Positions 44,101-52,485 of a DNA stretch of 64,000 nucleotides are shown piece after piece (the first letter of the stretch is position 1; each line of letters starts with the position of its first letter). The notes beneath the pieces are model-generated. The model was not told where the DNA came from. It was given only the letters and a program-made list of their open reading frames with translations, and did no database searches. The DNA comes from JANNVK01 sp031414415 (GTDB taxonomy: Bacteria > Acidobacteriota > Blastocatellia > Pyrinomonadales > Pyrinomonadaceae). Made by a program: the position numbers and the translations under genes. Where the stretch lies: contig JANNVK010000134.1 in NCBI GenBank assembly GCA_031414415.1, positions 1 to 64,000 on the forward strand. Reading direction: 5' to 3'.

Positions 44101-44869
44101 GCGAAAGTTAGGAAAAGACAACATTCTTGAAATGTCCGCACAGCCAAATGAAGTCGAGTTTTTACCGCGAAAAGATGGTTCAGCAATTACATCTGACCAG
44201 GAGCAATGGAAAGCTCGAACACCAGGTTTTGAGGTCAGAAGTAGTTTCGACGGAATTTATAAAGTCGCACGCGGGCAAACAACCAAATTGCGTGGCGGTG
44301 GTTATTATCAACCTTTTGTTTCGCCAAACGGAAAATGGCTGGTTGCTTCAAAATATGGCGACGATGGGGTTGGATTAGTGAGAATCAATTTGCTGACTAA
44401 CAAAGAATATAAAGTTGTATTACCGGAATTTCCAACAATAAAAGTTGTTGCTTTTATTCCATCGGTAAATAAATTTTTAGTTTTAGGTGGATATTATTAT
44501 GAAGAACACGAAGAACCTGTTGATGAACTCGTAAACGGATCAGCATTTATGTTTGATCCGGAAACTGGAATTATTTCGCCGGCGAAAGGCGAAGTTAGAC
44601 CATTACTTCAACAAACTTTTCGTCCGCTTCAGTCAACCGGAATTTTAGATGAATATTGGGCAGCAATTGTTGACGGAGATTCAACTAAAATAGGCAGGTT
44701 TAATTCAAAATTAATGACTTTCAAGGCTTTTTTAAATTTACCAAAAATTAAATTTAACAGCATGGAATTGTTTGTTGAAGAAAAAGAAAATATGGTTTAT
44801 TTTGTTTACCAAGGACATCTTTTGAGTGTGCCGATAACGAAACCTGTTCAAAACTTGCCAAGTCGTTAG
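41114..44869 (+). CDS. Very large exported protein with HEAT-like and propeller-like regions
   Basis: A 1251-residue protein with a signal peptide (MKNFLTAICLCFFLSVLGLF ... STKAEEN) and a Pro-rich start (PSPPPPNP). Residues ~90-700 are alpha-helical with HEAT-like repeats (TVRNAAVRNLATLIDENNIE, ESVPGLLQVLNEK, RSSAISALEIQKD). Residues ~800-950 are mixed and charged. The C-terminal ~250 residues have propeller-like strands (YYQPFVSPNGKWLVASKYGD, VGLVRINLLTNKEYKVVLPE). I do not recognise a named family; it is probably periplasmic or cell-surface. It has no clear operon partner, and a short leader with a T-run precedes the ATG. Confidence 0.8.
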   Translation: MKNFLTAICLCFFLSVLGLFFLLPSTKAEENVLENLLNLPSPPPPNPMVEMRSKGRNANFYTSNNPPGDDASPQDLNDFWMSQNGRDERFTYKLKPSEKTVEKLKSEIEKNPEKLSSLINNLPDDSGTVDFVKRLYEKELAEDKYGIDWQVTIKTWLTYNTNTFSDQLEVTAKQVKDAAGYVTNQYELLTLAKVDWNKAQPILQALLNDSSQPVSQTLARWAFYQHAISTNSTGDIDKYRSELKSAVEDKSASAGVRDLAMDALVRVGDFPGRDDWYYSLLSDETLHDLKINGQTYTGLTTLLNQSPSDKYSEKMIELTRSSNQTVRNAAVRNLATLIDENNIEVVRALLPWLEDRKWAKEVVGNERLQIVNALRTIVLPESVPGLLQVLNEKQTNEVRVYPNSNATNTAMNAAIVAGEMANKAIEMANLASGNVAGGRLESVDSYPLRSSAISALEIQKDQSAAGPLRLVLPEVQDWERMTVIRAMLACNAFSIQEQVESLELTAKVMSKQNEAMKAANVATNISANVGITTGAVANKVSVDESGFPYGKPYNPSQIPQILGFQLINWQNVSDELITAVINRIQIIEKKEPKIAATLRQIIRNWNGKGINSLLLRDLKGGKADLETIVKLLSLRKELREKQQNEIFDIRGGSPIALGISACLLGDNSEYDTTLGNENVDTKIALLSCARLIRADLPVSRVAENLKSPNKLLALAAEKYLESVDTPEARGYVFAAHPNEAKILGARMSFSDENSGYTDSLPQLFTSVNEDFYYQGFGGEELDEVEIRLKKEVKENSELIGVYTYDTNFVRIYRDKAVFSKEEDAARYRERTLEADEFNNLKSFLAAEKVDELPPFIGDCERYCQPLELLMIGRNGGRRVFLRTEEKPKFFAELDKIFEDMRKPQGKLHYWLEKYATGLEVLFEDERLQARTLWKNGADLSILVEDAPRRKEIDKEIAKQEEQEALSSSAESETDYAKIEEANRKRREARSFEEFSWRKLGKDNILEMSAQPNEVEFLPRKDGSAITSDQEQWKARTPGFEVRSSFDGIYKVARGQTTKLRGGGYYQPFVSPNGKWLVASKYGDDGVGLVRINLLTNKEYKVVLPEFPTIKVVAFIPSVNKFLVLGGYYYEEHEEPVDELVNGSAFMFDPETGIISPAKGEVRPLLQQTFRPLQSTGILDEYWAAIVDGDSTKIGRFNSKLMTFKAFLNLPKIKFNSMELFVEEKENMVYFVYQGHLLSVPITKPVQNLPSR

Positions 44870-44933
44870 AAAAGGTGTTTAATGTTAGTTTGCTCTTTGG
44901 GCAATAAAATAGACAATTGGAGTAGAAAGTTTA

Positions 44934-45221
44934 ATGGCTCTTATCAACCTAAATCCGGGTGAATCGATTGAAAATGCGTTGCGACGTTTTAAACGCAAGG
45001 TAATGACTGAAGAAATTATCAAAGATTTAAAAAAACACGCACATTATCTTCCGCCAGGACAAAAAGCGAAGTTAAAATCTGCAAACGCACGAAAACGCAA
45101 TAAAAAGCGTAACCGTATGCGGATGATGAACAACACAGGTGGAAATAATCAAAATTCTGCTGGTGGTGGTTTTAACAACAACATGGGCAATACACAAAAT
45201 AGAGCTCCGCGTCCACAGTAG
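44934..45221 (+). CDS. rpsU: 30S ribosomal protein S21 with Gly/Asn-rich C-terminal extension
   Basis: Small-subunit ribosomal protein. The core (ESIENALRRFKRKVMTEEII, KDLKKHAHYLPPGQKAKLKS, ANARKRNKKRNRMR) matches S21, about 62 residues. It is followed by an unusual ~33-residue tail of Asn, Gly, Met and Gln (MMNNTGGNNQNSAGGGFNNN), making 95 residues against the usual ~60-75. The gene starts a co-directional run with surE and pcm; surE begins 5 nt after its stop. Confidence 0.9.
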   Translation: MALINLNPGESIENALRRFKRKVMTEEIIKDLKKHAHYLPPGQKAKLKSANARKRNKKRNRMRMMNNTGGNNQNSAGGGFNNNMGNTQNRAPRPQ

Positions 45222-45226
45222 TTTTT

Positions 45227-45985
45227 ATGAGTTCCAACAAAATGCGAATTTTGATAACAAATGATGATGGTTATCACGCTGATGGTATTTTAGAACTCGA
45301 AAAAGCTTTAAAGGAAATTGCAGACGTTTATGTAGTCGCACCTGCTTCAGAAATGAGCGGTGCGTCTCATAGTTTAACGCTCTCGAGACCTTTGCGGATT
45401 CGGCAAATTGACGAGCGTCATTGGACTGTCGATGGAACTCCAACTGACTGTGTTGTCTTAGCTTTAACGAAAATTTTAACCAACGAAAATCGTCCGCACA
45501 TTTGTGTTTCAGGTATCAACCACGGAGCGAATTTGGGTGAAGACGTAACATATTCTGGAACCGTAGCCGGTGCATTAGAATCAACAATTCTAGGTGTTCC
45601 GGCTCTTGCTTTTAGTCTTCTTGGGAGAGAAGATTTTGATTTTAAAGCTGCCGCTCAAGTCGCGAAAGATATGGCATTAAAAGTTTTTGAAGAAGGTTTG
45701 CCACCTGCAACTTTGCTCAATGTTAATGTTCCACGCGGCGAAATTAAAGGAATTAGAGTTGCAAGTCAAGGTTTTAAAAATGCCAAACCTTCAATTGATG
45801 AAAAAATTGATCCGCGTGGAAAGCCTTATTATTGGATCGGAGAAGTTCGCGAAGGTTATCACGAAAACGATGATTCTGATTTTCATGCCGTAAAACACGG
45901 ATATGTTTCTGTCACTCCAATTCGTGCAGATATGACAAATCATCAAGCAATTGAAGGTTTAAAAAATTGGAATAAAAATTTGTGA
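45227..45985 (+). CDS. surE: 5'/3'-nucleotidase SurE
   Basis: Metal-dependent nucleotidase removing phosphate from 5'- and 3'-nucleotides, linked to stationary-phase survival. The 252-residue protein has the metal-binding TNDDGYHADG start (~11-20), SEMSGASHSLTLSRPL (conserved Ser/Asn region), DGTPTDCVVLAL and SGINHGANLGEDVTYSGTVA motifs. It is adjacent to pcm, the classic surE-pcm pair of protein repair and survival genes. Confidence 0.96.
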   Translation: MSSNKMRILITNDDGYHADGILELEKALKEIADVYVVAPASEMSGASHSLTLSRPLRIRQIDERHWTVDGTPTDCVVLALTKILTNENRPHICVSGINHGANLGEDVTYSGTVAGALESTILGVPALAFSLLGREDFDFKAAAQVAKDMALKVFEEGLPPATLLNVNVPRGEIKGIRVASQGFKNAKPSIDEKIDPRGKPYYWIGEVREGYHENDDSDFHAVKHGYVSVTPIRADMTNHQAIEGLKNWNKNL

Positions 45986-45996
45986 GCATTTTTTCA

Positions 45997-46029
45997 GAAA
46001 TCTGAAATCTGAAATCTGAAATCTGAAAT
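45997..46029 (+). repeat. GAAATCT heptanucleotide repeat between surE and pcm
   Basis: Four exact GAAATCT units (45997-46024) plus a partial fifth fill the spacer between surE and the pcm start at 46036, where the ribosome site of pcm would sit. Copy number would change the surE-pcm spacing. Confidence 0.75.
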
Positions 46030-46035
46030 AGAAGT

Positions 46036-46680
46036 ATGGATGAATACACATTTCCACGTGAGCGAATGATTGAACGCTTGCGGGAACATTACAAAATCCG
46101 CGATGAAAAAGTTTTAGAAGTGATGCGAAATATTCCGCGTCATTTTTTTGTGCCAACTGCTCTAAAATCACAAACTTACGGTGATAACGCAGTTCCAATT
46201 GCTGAAGGACAAACGCTTTCGCAACCTTACATTGTTGCGAGAATGACCGAATTGCTTGAGCTTTCAGGTAAAGAAAAAGTATTAGAAATTGGTGCTGGCT
46301 CGGGTTATCAAACAACCGTTTTATCAAAATTAGCTGGAAGTATTTATGCGATTGAAAGAATTCCGCAACTTGCAACCGAAGCCCAAGAAAGAATAAAAAC
46401 ACTCGGGTTAAGAAACGTGACATTTCGCTGTAGCGATGGCACAATCGGTTGGGAAATTTACTCGCCATTTGACGCAATTTTGATTGCCGCCGGAAGTCCT
46501 GATATTCCGCAACCGCTAGTTAAACAATTACGAATTGGCGGAAAACTCGTTATGCCAGTTGGGAAAACACAAGAATTACAAACTTTAGTTCGTGTGACAA
46601 AAACTGAAAATGGCACAAAAATAGAAGATTTTGGAGCGTGCAGTTTTGTTCCTTTAATCGGCGAACATGGCTGGAAATAA
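46036..46680 (+). CDS. pcm: Protein-L-isoaspartate O-methyltransferase
   Basis: Methylates L-isoaspartyl residues to repair damaged proteins. The 214-residue enzyme has VLEVMRNIPRHFFVPTALKS, AVPIAEGQTLSQPYIVARMT (PCMT signature) and the SAM-binding KVLEIGAGSGYQTTVLSKLA (~79), and ends with SFVPLIGEHGWK. It follows surE; the spacer holds the GAAATCT repeat, so no ordinary ribosome site is visible. Confidence 0.95.
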   Translation: MDEYTFPRERMIERLREHYKIRDEKVLEVMRNIPRHFFVPTALKSQTYGDNAVPIAEGQTLSQPYIVARMTELLELSGKEKVLEIGAGSGYQTTVLSKLAGSIYAIERIPQLATEAQERIKTLGLRNVTFRCSDGTIGWEIYSPFDAILIAAGSPDIPQPLVKQLRIGGKLVMPVGKTQELQTLVRVTKTENGTKIEDFGACSFVPLIGEHGWK

Positions 46681-46699
46681 CATTTAAATTTAAGTTTAT

Positions 46700-47365
46700 A
46701 TGGAATCGATTACTGAATTATTACAATATTTAAACCCGAAAGTTTTGATTGAAGCGTTGCTCAGCTGGCTTGGCGTTTATGTCTATTTCGGATTATTTTT
46801 TATTATTTTTGCCGAAACCGGTTTAGCTGTCGGGTTCTTTTTGCCCGGCGATTCATTGCTTGTAGTTTCTGGTTTAATGGCAAAAACTTTGCCTGATAAA
46901 TTAAATATTATCTATATTTTAATCGCGTTTTTTCTCGGCTCTGTCATCGGCGATTCGACTGGATATTGGACTGGAAGATTGATGGGAAAAACGCTCTTTA
47001 ATCGCGAAGAATCTTGGATTTTTAAGCCAAGTCGCGTTGAAAAAGCTAAAACCTTTTTTGAAAAATACGGAGCAAAAACCGTTATTTTAGCTCGGTTTAT
47101 GCCAATTGTCAGAACATTTGCCCCAATCGTTGTCGGTGCTTCACAAATGCCTTATCCAAAGTTTTTGATGTTTAGTATTTTAGGTGGTTTTTTGTGGATT
47201 TTTGGAATGGTTTTAGCCGGATATTTTCTCGGCGGAGTTGTCGAAAACGCACTCGGAATTAAACTCGAAAATCATATCGAAAAAGTTGTTGTGGTTGTCG
47301 TTTTTCTCTCGCTTTTGCCACCAATAATTGAATACATAAAATCACGAAAAGAAAAGACAACTTGA
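46700..47365 (+). CDS. DedA-family membrane protein
   Basis: A 221-residue inner-membrane protein of the DedA/SNARE-associated family, linked to membrane-lipid flipping and envelope integrity. Signature sequences: FAETGLAVGFFLPGDSLLVV (first re-entrant region), FLGSVIGDSTGYWTGRLMGK, and the RFMPIVRTFAPIVVGASQMP basic motif, with four to five hydrophobic segments. It follows pcm on the same strand after 19 nt, probably in the same unit. Confidence 0.93.
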   Translation: MESITELLQYLNPKVLIEALLSWLGVYVYFGLFFIIFAETGLAVGFFLPGDSLLVVSGLMAKTLPDKLNIIYILIAFFLGSVIGDSTGYWTGRLMGKTLFNREESWIFKPSRVEKAKTFFEKYGAKTVILARFMPIVRTFAPIVVGASQMPYPKFLMFSILGGFLWIFGMVLAGYFLGGVVENALGIKLENHIEKVVVVVVFLSLLPPIIEYIKSRKEKTT

Positions 47366-47501
47366 TTTGATTCGAGTTTTATAGTTATTATTCTCCACAC
47401 CTAAGGCTTCGAAAGGAGTCTTTTCTGATTTAACTGTCAATTTTTTTAACGCTCCGTCAGAAATTAAGTTTTCTGATGTTTGGACTTGTCTTGAAGCAAT
47501 T

Positions 47502-48689
47502 ATGTCACGACTCAATTTTCAACAAACAAAACATCAAGTTGCTCGATCAAACACTATTCGCGACATAAATCGCCAAATTATTTTAAATTACGTTCGCGAG
47601 CAAAAAATTATTTCGCGAGCAGAAATTGCAAAATTGACTGATCTCCAACGCTCGACTGTTTCCATTATTGTTGACGATTTAATAAACGAAGGCTTTCTCG
47701 AAGAAATTGGTTCAGGTGCTTCAACAGGCGGACGTAAACCGACAATGTTGCAATTGCAAAAAGGAAAAGCTGCTGTAATTGGAATTGACATTACGCCTAC
47801 TTACACGAACATCGCCTCGGCTGATCTCGCCGGAAATTACTTGCAAAAAAAGTCTTTTCTGACAAGTTCTAACATTGATGAAACCTTTGCAAACATTATT
47901 TCAAATGTAAAAAAAATAACTGAAAAGTGTGAAAGTAATAATCTTGAAGTTGGAATCAGCGTTCCTGGTTTGGTTGATGAATTACATAAAAATGTGATTT
48001 ATGTGCCTTATTTTCAATGGGAAAATTGGAACTTAAGTGAAGATTTTTATCGCGAAACAAACCTTAAATCTACTATCGATAACGATGCAAACTCTGTTGC
48101 GTTAGCCGAACTTTGGTTTGGGCGACCTGAAATTTATAGTATGAAAAATTTCATGACAATTTTGGTTGCCGAAGGAATTGGAACCGGAATTGTTTTTGAT
48201 GGCAGAGTTTATCGCGGTGAAAATGGTGTCGCGGGTGAATTCGGTCATATGATTATCGGAGTTGACAGCGATGTTGAATGTTCTTGCGGAAGTAAAAAAT
48301 GTTGGGAATCTTTTGCTTCTGATCGGGCGACAATCGCGAGATATAAAAAACTTTCTAATGAAAATTCCGTTCGCGAAATGAATGAAATTATGGAACTTTT
48401 TGATCAAAAAAATCCTGCGGCTGTTGAAGCAATTAATGAAACGCTCAGATATTTGAGTATCGGGGTTTCTAATTTGCTTGTTGGTTTAAGCCCAGAAGCA
48501 ATTATTATCAGCGGTAAAATTTCTGAACTTTCACCGATAATGGCACAAGAGTTGCCTTTTATTTTTGAAAGAAGCGTTCGACAAAATATGCCACCTTTGA
48601 AGATTATTGCTTCGAGTTTAGGTCGAAACCCGACGCTGATTGGAGCTGTAAGCCTTGGTCTTGTTAAGAAATTCTCGGCTTCGCTTTAA
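47502..48689 (+). CDS. ROK-family transcriptional regulator
   Basis: A 395-residue repressor-type protein (NagC/XylR group). The N-terminal winged helix (~20-75) reads RDINRQIILNYVREQKIISR and AEIAKLTDLQRSTVSIIVDD, and the C-terminal ROK sugar-kinase fold follows: VIGIDITPTYTNIASADLAG, DNDANSVALAELWFG, VAEGIGTGIVFDGRVYRGEN, GEFGHMII and the zinc-binding CSCGSKKCWE. It probably binds a sugar or sugar phosphate and controls the downstream maltodextrin genes; a perfect 13-bp-arm palindrome stands between it and the TonB receptor. Confidence 0.93.
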   Translation: MSRLNFQQTKHQVARSNTIRDINRQIILNYVREQKIISRAEIAKLTDLQRSTVSIIVDDLINEGFLEEIGSGASTGGRKPTMLQLQKGKAAVIGIDITPTYTNIASADLAGNYLQKKSFLTSSNIDETFANIISNVKKITEKCESNNLEVGISVPGLVDELHKNVIYVPYFQWENWNLSEDFYRETNLKSTIDNDANSVALAELWFGRPEIYSMKNFMTILVAEGIGTGIVFDGRVYRGENGVAGEFGHMIIGVDSDVECSCGSKKCWESFASDRATIARYKKLSNENSVREMNEIMELFDQKNPAAVEAINETLRYLSIGVSNLLVGLSPEAIIISGKISELSPIMAQELPFIFERSVRQNMPPLKIIASSLGRNPTLIGAVSLGLVKKFSASL

Positions 48690-49030
48690 CCTGATCTTTT
48701 ACTAATATTTATTTCTTTAATGACATTTTACGATGGTTTTGACTTCGAGATTAAGTTTTAAACCATTGAAAAGTTCAAGTTTTTGAACTTTTGTTCATTT
48801 TTCCGGCAACTATGTTTGTTTATGCAACAAACATAGTTAAATTTTCTAACTCAATAATTTAATTTGATTAGAAATGCTAAACAATTTTGGAAATAAAATT
48901 TTTTAGAAAAGATATTTTTCGAGAGTCTGACGAAGTAGTAATAAACATTTGTAATGTTAAAAAGGCATTATTTGTGTATTTCAAATCAAGTTTAGTAACA
49001 ACAATTTTAGTTACAAGGAGTAAAAATTCT
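48690..49030. other. Regulatory gap between the ROK gene and the TonB receptor
   Basis: A 341-bp AT-rich gap. It holds the perfect palindrome at 48808-48838 (listed separately) and the AAGGAG of the receptor at 49014-49019. No convincing -35/-10 pair was found, and no ORF; the upstream extension of the receptor frame to 48887 has no signal-peptide character. Confidence 0.6.
48808..48838. promoter_or_regulatory. Perfect 13-bp-arm palindrome, candidate ROK operator or terminator
   Basis: AACTATGTTTGTT (48808-48820) and AACAAACATAGTT (48826-48838) are exact inverted complements around TATGC. It lies 119 nt after the ROK stop and 192 nt before the TonB receptor ATG. A terminator is possible for the ROK gene, but the following AAATTTTCT is a poor T-tract, so an operator is at least as likely. 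Confidence 0.55.
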
Positions 49031-52000
49031 ATGTTTATCAAGAAGCAAAAAAATATGATTTCGTTTGTCATGATGGCAATTATGTTTGCGTTTACGGCAA
49101 TTTTGACCGTTTCTGCCCAAACAGATAGTGCTAGATTGCAAGGAACAGTAACCGACAGTAGCGGTGCAATTGTTGCAGGTGCAACAGTTACGGCTACTAA
49201 CAGCGGAACAAACAGAAGCGTAAAAACGCAAACTAACGATAGCGGCGATTTTAATTTTTTATCGCTTTCGCCTGGACAATATCGTGTTGAAGTAAGCCAA
49301 ACAAACTTCAAAATGTCGCGTCAAGAAATTACTCTTGAAGTTGCACAAGTAGGAAATTTAACAGTTGTTTTAACGGCTGGAGATGTTTCGGCGGTTGTCG
49401 AAGTGACAAACGATACGCCACTAGTTGAAACCTCAACCTCTGCTATTGGACAAGTTGTTCAAGGAAAACAAATTGTAGAATTACCGCTAAACGGACGAAA
49501 TGTTTTGGAACTTGCAAGACTCACTCCTGGTGTTACTCAAGGTGTAATTGGTGGAGATGCTTCCGGTGTAAAAGGTAATACTGAAACATATCGAGGAAAC
49601 AACGTTGGTGGTGGGGCAATATCAGTTAATGGTCAACGCACCCAAGCCAATAACTTTTTGCTTGATGGTGTGGATAACAACGAGTCTTTGGTAAACACAA
49701 TCAATATTTTTCCATCAGCTGAAGCTGTTCAAGAATTTAAGGTTCAAACAAGCGTTGCAACTGCAGAGTTTGGTCGTGGTGGCGGTGCAATTATCAACAC
49801 TGTCACACGTTCTGGTGCAAATAAATTTTCAGGGTCAGCTTATACTTTCGTGAGAAACGATAATCTTGATGCCCGACCTTCATTTGATGCCAAAAAGAGT
49901 GAATTTAGACGTGGACAATATGGTGGAACGTTTGGCGGTCCGATTATTAAAGACAAAACTTTCTTTTTTGGTAGTTTTGAAGGTTTGAGACAATTTTTGC
50001 CAAGAGGTGAAGAAACTGCAACTGTGCCTACACTCGCTTTTCGGAATGGAGATTTTTCACAACTTTTAAATCCTGCTTCTTCTGGAATTACTAATGGAGA
50101 CGGAACACCAAGAATTATTCAACTTATTGATCCTTTTACACAAACTCCGGTTGCTGGAAATATAATTGCAGCTGGACGTTTAAATGCGGCAGCACTTGCA
50201 TATTTAAGAGCATTTCCGTTGCCTAACAATGGAACAAGATCACTAAATAATTACAAAGTTGTTCGCGTTGAAACATCGGGACAAGATGTTGTCGATTTTA
50301 GATTTGACCATAACCTAAATGAAGCTAATCAAATTTTTGGGCGTGGTAATTATGGTAAATACGAGCAAACAGTTTCATCAAGATTGCCTTTGCTACCAGC
50401 TGGGTTTGGTTCTGGTTCAAATCCGGTAAGAACAAAAGGTATTGTAATTGGGTTGAACTCATCATTGTCGCCAACACTTTTCAATGAATTACGAATCCAG
50501 GCAAACAGAATTAAATACAGTTTCGAGCCGCCATTAGGTGACAAACAGATTTCAAAAGATTTAGGAATTGTTAATGCTAACCGTGACGCTAGTTTGGGTG
50601 GCGGTGCATTAATTGGTGGATATAACGGACAACTTGAATACACCGGAGATTTTGGTGCGTTTCGGGTTCCGCAAGCTACTTACCAGATTGTCGATAGTTT
50701 GGCTTTAGTCAAAGGCAATCACACATTAAAATTTGGCGGTTCAATAGTAAAACGAAATGTTAATTTGTTTCGTCCAATCGCAGGAAAAGGTTATTTTCGT
50801 ATTTATGGAAACGGCGATTCTAGTCAATGTCCAGGTGCTTCAGGTGCTCCGAGTCAAGCACTTTCTGGTAATACAAACTTTGAGCAAGCCAATTTGTTAA
50901 TTGGATTTATGTGTAGTTATGCCGTTGGCAACCAACAAGGATTCGTTGGAACTAGAAACTGGGAAAATTCATTATTTGCTCAAGACGACTGGAAAGTAAA
51001 CAACAAATTAACTTTAAACTTAGGTCTCCGTTATGAATTAATGACTAATCCGACTGAAGAATATGGTCGTCAATCTAATTTTGATTTGACTTCTGGACGT
51101 TTGGTTTTAGCTAAAAATAATAAAGATAGTTTAACCAAAAACGATAAAAATAACTTTAGTCCAAGAGTTGGTTTTGCATATGACATCAAAGGAAATGGCA
51201 AGTCGGTTTTACGTGGTGGTTATGGAATTTTCTATTTTCTTGACCGCGGCGGAATTGATAACCAGTTGGCACAAAATGCTCCTTATGGCGGAAATCTAAG
51301 TTATAGCTATAACGATGGATTTAGATTTACATTTTCTGGTCAAGGACCTCTGAATAACAACAACAATTCGGCAGCGACTTTACCTTTGCCGTCTCCAACA
51401 TTTGTTACAAGCTCAACATTTTTGAATAATCCAATAAATACCGATTTGTTGGCGATTATTCCAGATAACAAAACTTCTAATGTTCAACAATTTAACTTTC
51501 AGTTTCAGCAGCAACTATCTAACAATACTGCAATTAGTGTTGGATATGTCGGAACTCGCGGACGTAACTTAAGTCTTTACTATAACTTGAACGGAAGAAG
51601 CGTTGCTACTAGCGAAGCAATTCCGTGTCCAATAAGCGGACGAACTTTGGGTAATTGCTATCCAGGATTACAAAGAGTTTCTGTACGAGATGACAATGGA
51701 AGATCACAATATGATTCATTACAAATTCAGCTAACACGCAGATTTACAAAAGGTTGGCAGTATCTTGCGATTTATGCGTATTCGAAAACTAAGGACAACG
51801 GCGAAGGTGCTTTCGATAAAGCTGGTGATAATTTCATCAATTTTATTGAACCTTACGCAACATCGCGACTTGATTTTCCACATGTTTTTTCATTTCAAAC
51901 AAGCTACGAACTTCCATTTGGCAGAGGCAAGCAATTTGGAAGTGAAATTCCAAAGGCTTTAGATTACTTAATTGGCGGTTGGTCAATAAACAGTATTTAT

Positions 52001-52396
52001 AGACTTCAAAGTGGAAGTCCATTTGATATTCGTAGAGATGGTGTTCGTGTAAATTTGGTTGGAAAGGCTTACACAGATGCCAAAAACAACACGCCATATT
52101 TAAATCGTGCAGCATTTGCTATTCCCGCAACCGGTTTCGGTTCATTGAAACGTAATTCACTTCGTTCGCCATCTACATCACAGTTAAATTTAGGAATATC
52201 GAAAAACTTTGCTGTTTATGATACTTGGAAATTGCAATTCAGAATGGATGCCTTCAATTTAACGAATTCAATTCAGTTGGGAACGCCAAATACCGATTTA
52301 AATAACGGAAGCACTTTTGATGGATTTGGAACAATTCGTGGAACGTCACCTTTTTCAAATCGACAGATTCAATTCGGATTTCGTTTAGCGTTTTAA
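49031..52396 (+). CDS. TonB-dependent receptor, maltodextrin locus (Oar-like)
   Basis: A 1121-residue outer-membrane receptor: signal peptide to ~29 (MMAIMFAFTAILTVSAQ), carboxypeptidase-like domain (RLQGTVTDSSGAIVAGATVT ... FNFLSLSPGQYRVEVSQTNF, ~33-105), plug (GRNVLELARLTPGVTQG, SVNGQRTQANNFLLDGVDNN) and barrel ending IQFGFRLAF with C-terminal Phe. I chose the ATG at 49031 with AAGGAG 11 nt upstream; the frame upstream to 48887 has no signal sequence. Placement beside MalQ, GH13 and a sugar symporter suggests it imports malto-oligosaccharides; the substrate is inferred from context. Confidence 0.9.
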   Translation: MFIKKQKNMISFVMMAIMFAFTAILTVSAQTDSARLQGTVTDSSGAIVAGATVTATNSGTNRSVKTQTNDSGDFNFLSLSPGQYRVEVSQTNFKMSRQEITLEVAQVGNLTVVLTAGDVSAVVEVTNDTPLVETSTSAIGQVVQGKQIVELPLNGRNVLELARLTPGVTQGVIGGDASGVKGNTETYRGNNVGGGAISVNGQRTQANNFLLDGVDNNESLVNTINIFPSAEAVQEFKVQTSVATAEFGRGGGAIINTVTRSGANKFSGSAYTFVRNDNLDARPSFDAKKSEFRRGQYGGTFGGPIIKDKTFFFGSFEGLRQFLPRGEETATVPTLAFRNGDFSQLLNPASSGITNGDGTPRIIQLIDPFTQTPVAGNIIAAGRLNAAALAYLRAFPLPNNGTRSLNNYKVVRVETSGQDVVDFRFDHNLNEANQIFGRGNYGKYEQTVSSRLPLLPAGFGSGSNPVRTKGIVIGLNSSLSPTLFNELRIQANRIKYSFEPPLGDKQISKDLGIVNANRDASLGGGALIGGYNGQLEYTGDFGAFRVPQATYQIVDSLALVKGNHTLKFGGSIVKRNVNLFRPIAGKGYFRIYGNGDSSQCPGASGAPSQALSGNTNFEQANLLIGFMCSYAVGNQQGFVGTRNWENSLFAQDDWKVNNKLTLNLGLRYELMTNPTEEYGRQSNFDLTSGRLVLAKNNKDSLTKNDKNNFSPRVGFAYDIKGNGKSVLRGGYGIFYFLDRGGIDNQLAQNAPYGGNLSYSYNDGFRFTFSGQGPLNNNNNSAATLPLPSPTFVTSSTFLNNPINTDLLAIIPDNKTSNVQQFNFQFQQQLSNNTAISVGYVGTRGRNLSLYYNLNGRSVATSEAIPCPISGRTLGNCYPGLQRVSVRDDNGRSQYDSLQIQLTRRFTKGWQYLAIYAYSKTKDNGEGAFDKAGDNFINFIEPYATSRLDFPHVFSFQTSYELPFGRGKQFGSEIPKALDYLIGGWSINSIYRLQSGSPFDIRRDGVRVNLVGKAYTDAKNNTPYLNRAAFAIPATGFGSLKRNSLRSPSTSQLNLGISKNFAVYDTWKLQFRMDAFNLTNSIQLGTPNTDLNNGSTFDGFGTIRGTSPFSNRQIQFGFRLAF

Positions 52397-52428
52397 ATAG
52401 CTATCTAAACAGCTTTAGAAGATAATAA

Positions 52429-52463
52429 AACGCCATTATTGCAAAATATAATGGCGTTAATTT
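52429..52463 (+). terminator. Hairpin between TonB receptor and subtilase genes
   Basis: AACGCCATTAT (52429-52439) and ATAATGGCGTT (52448-52458) are perfect complements over an 8-nt loop, followed by AATTTC. It follows the receptor stop by 33 nt. The poor T tail makes it a weak terminator or an mRNA-stability stem. Confidence 0.5.
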
Positions 52464-52485
52464 CATAACTTGAGAGGAAAACACA

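Noticed and set aside
48887..49030. Upstream extension of the TonB receptor of the maltodextrin locus
   Set aside because: The signal peptide begins only after the ATG at 49031, which has its own AAGGAG.
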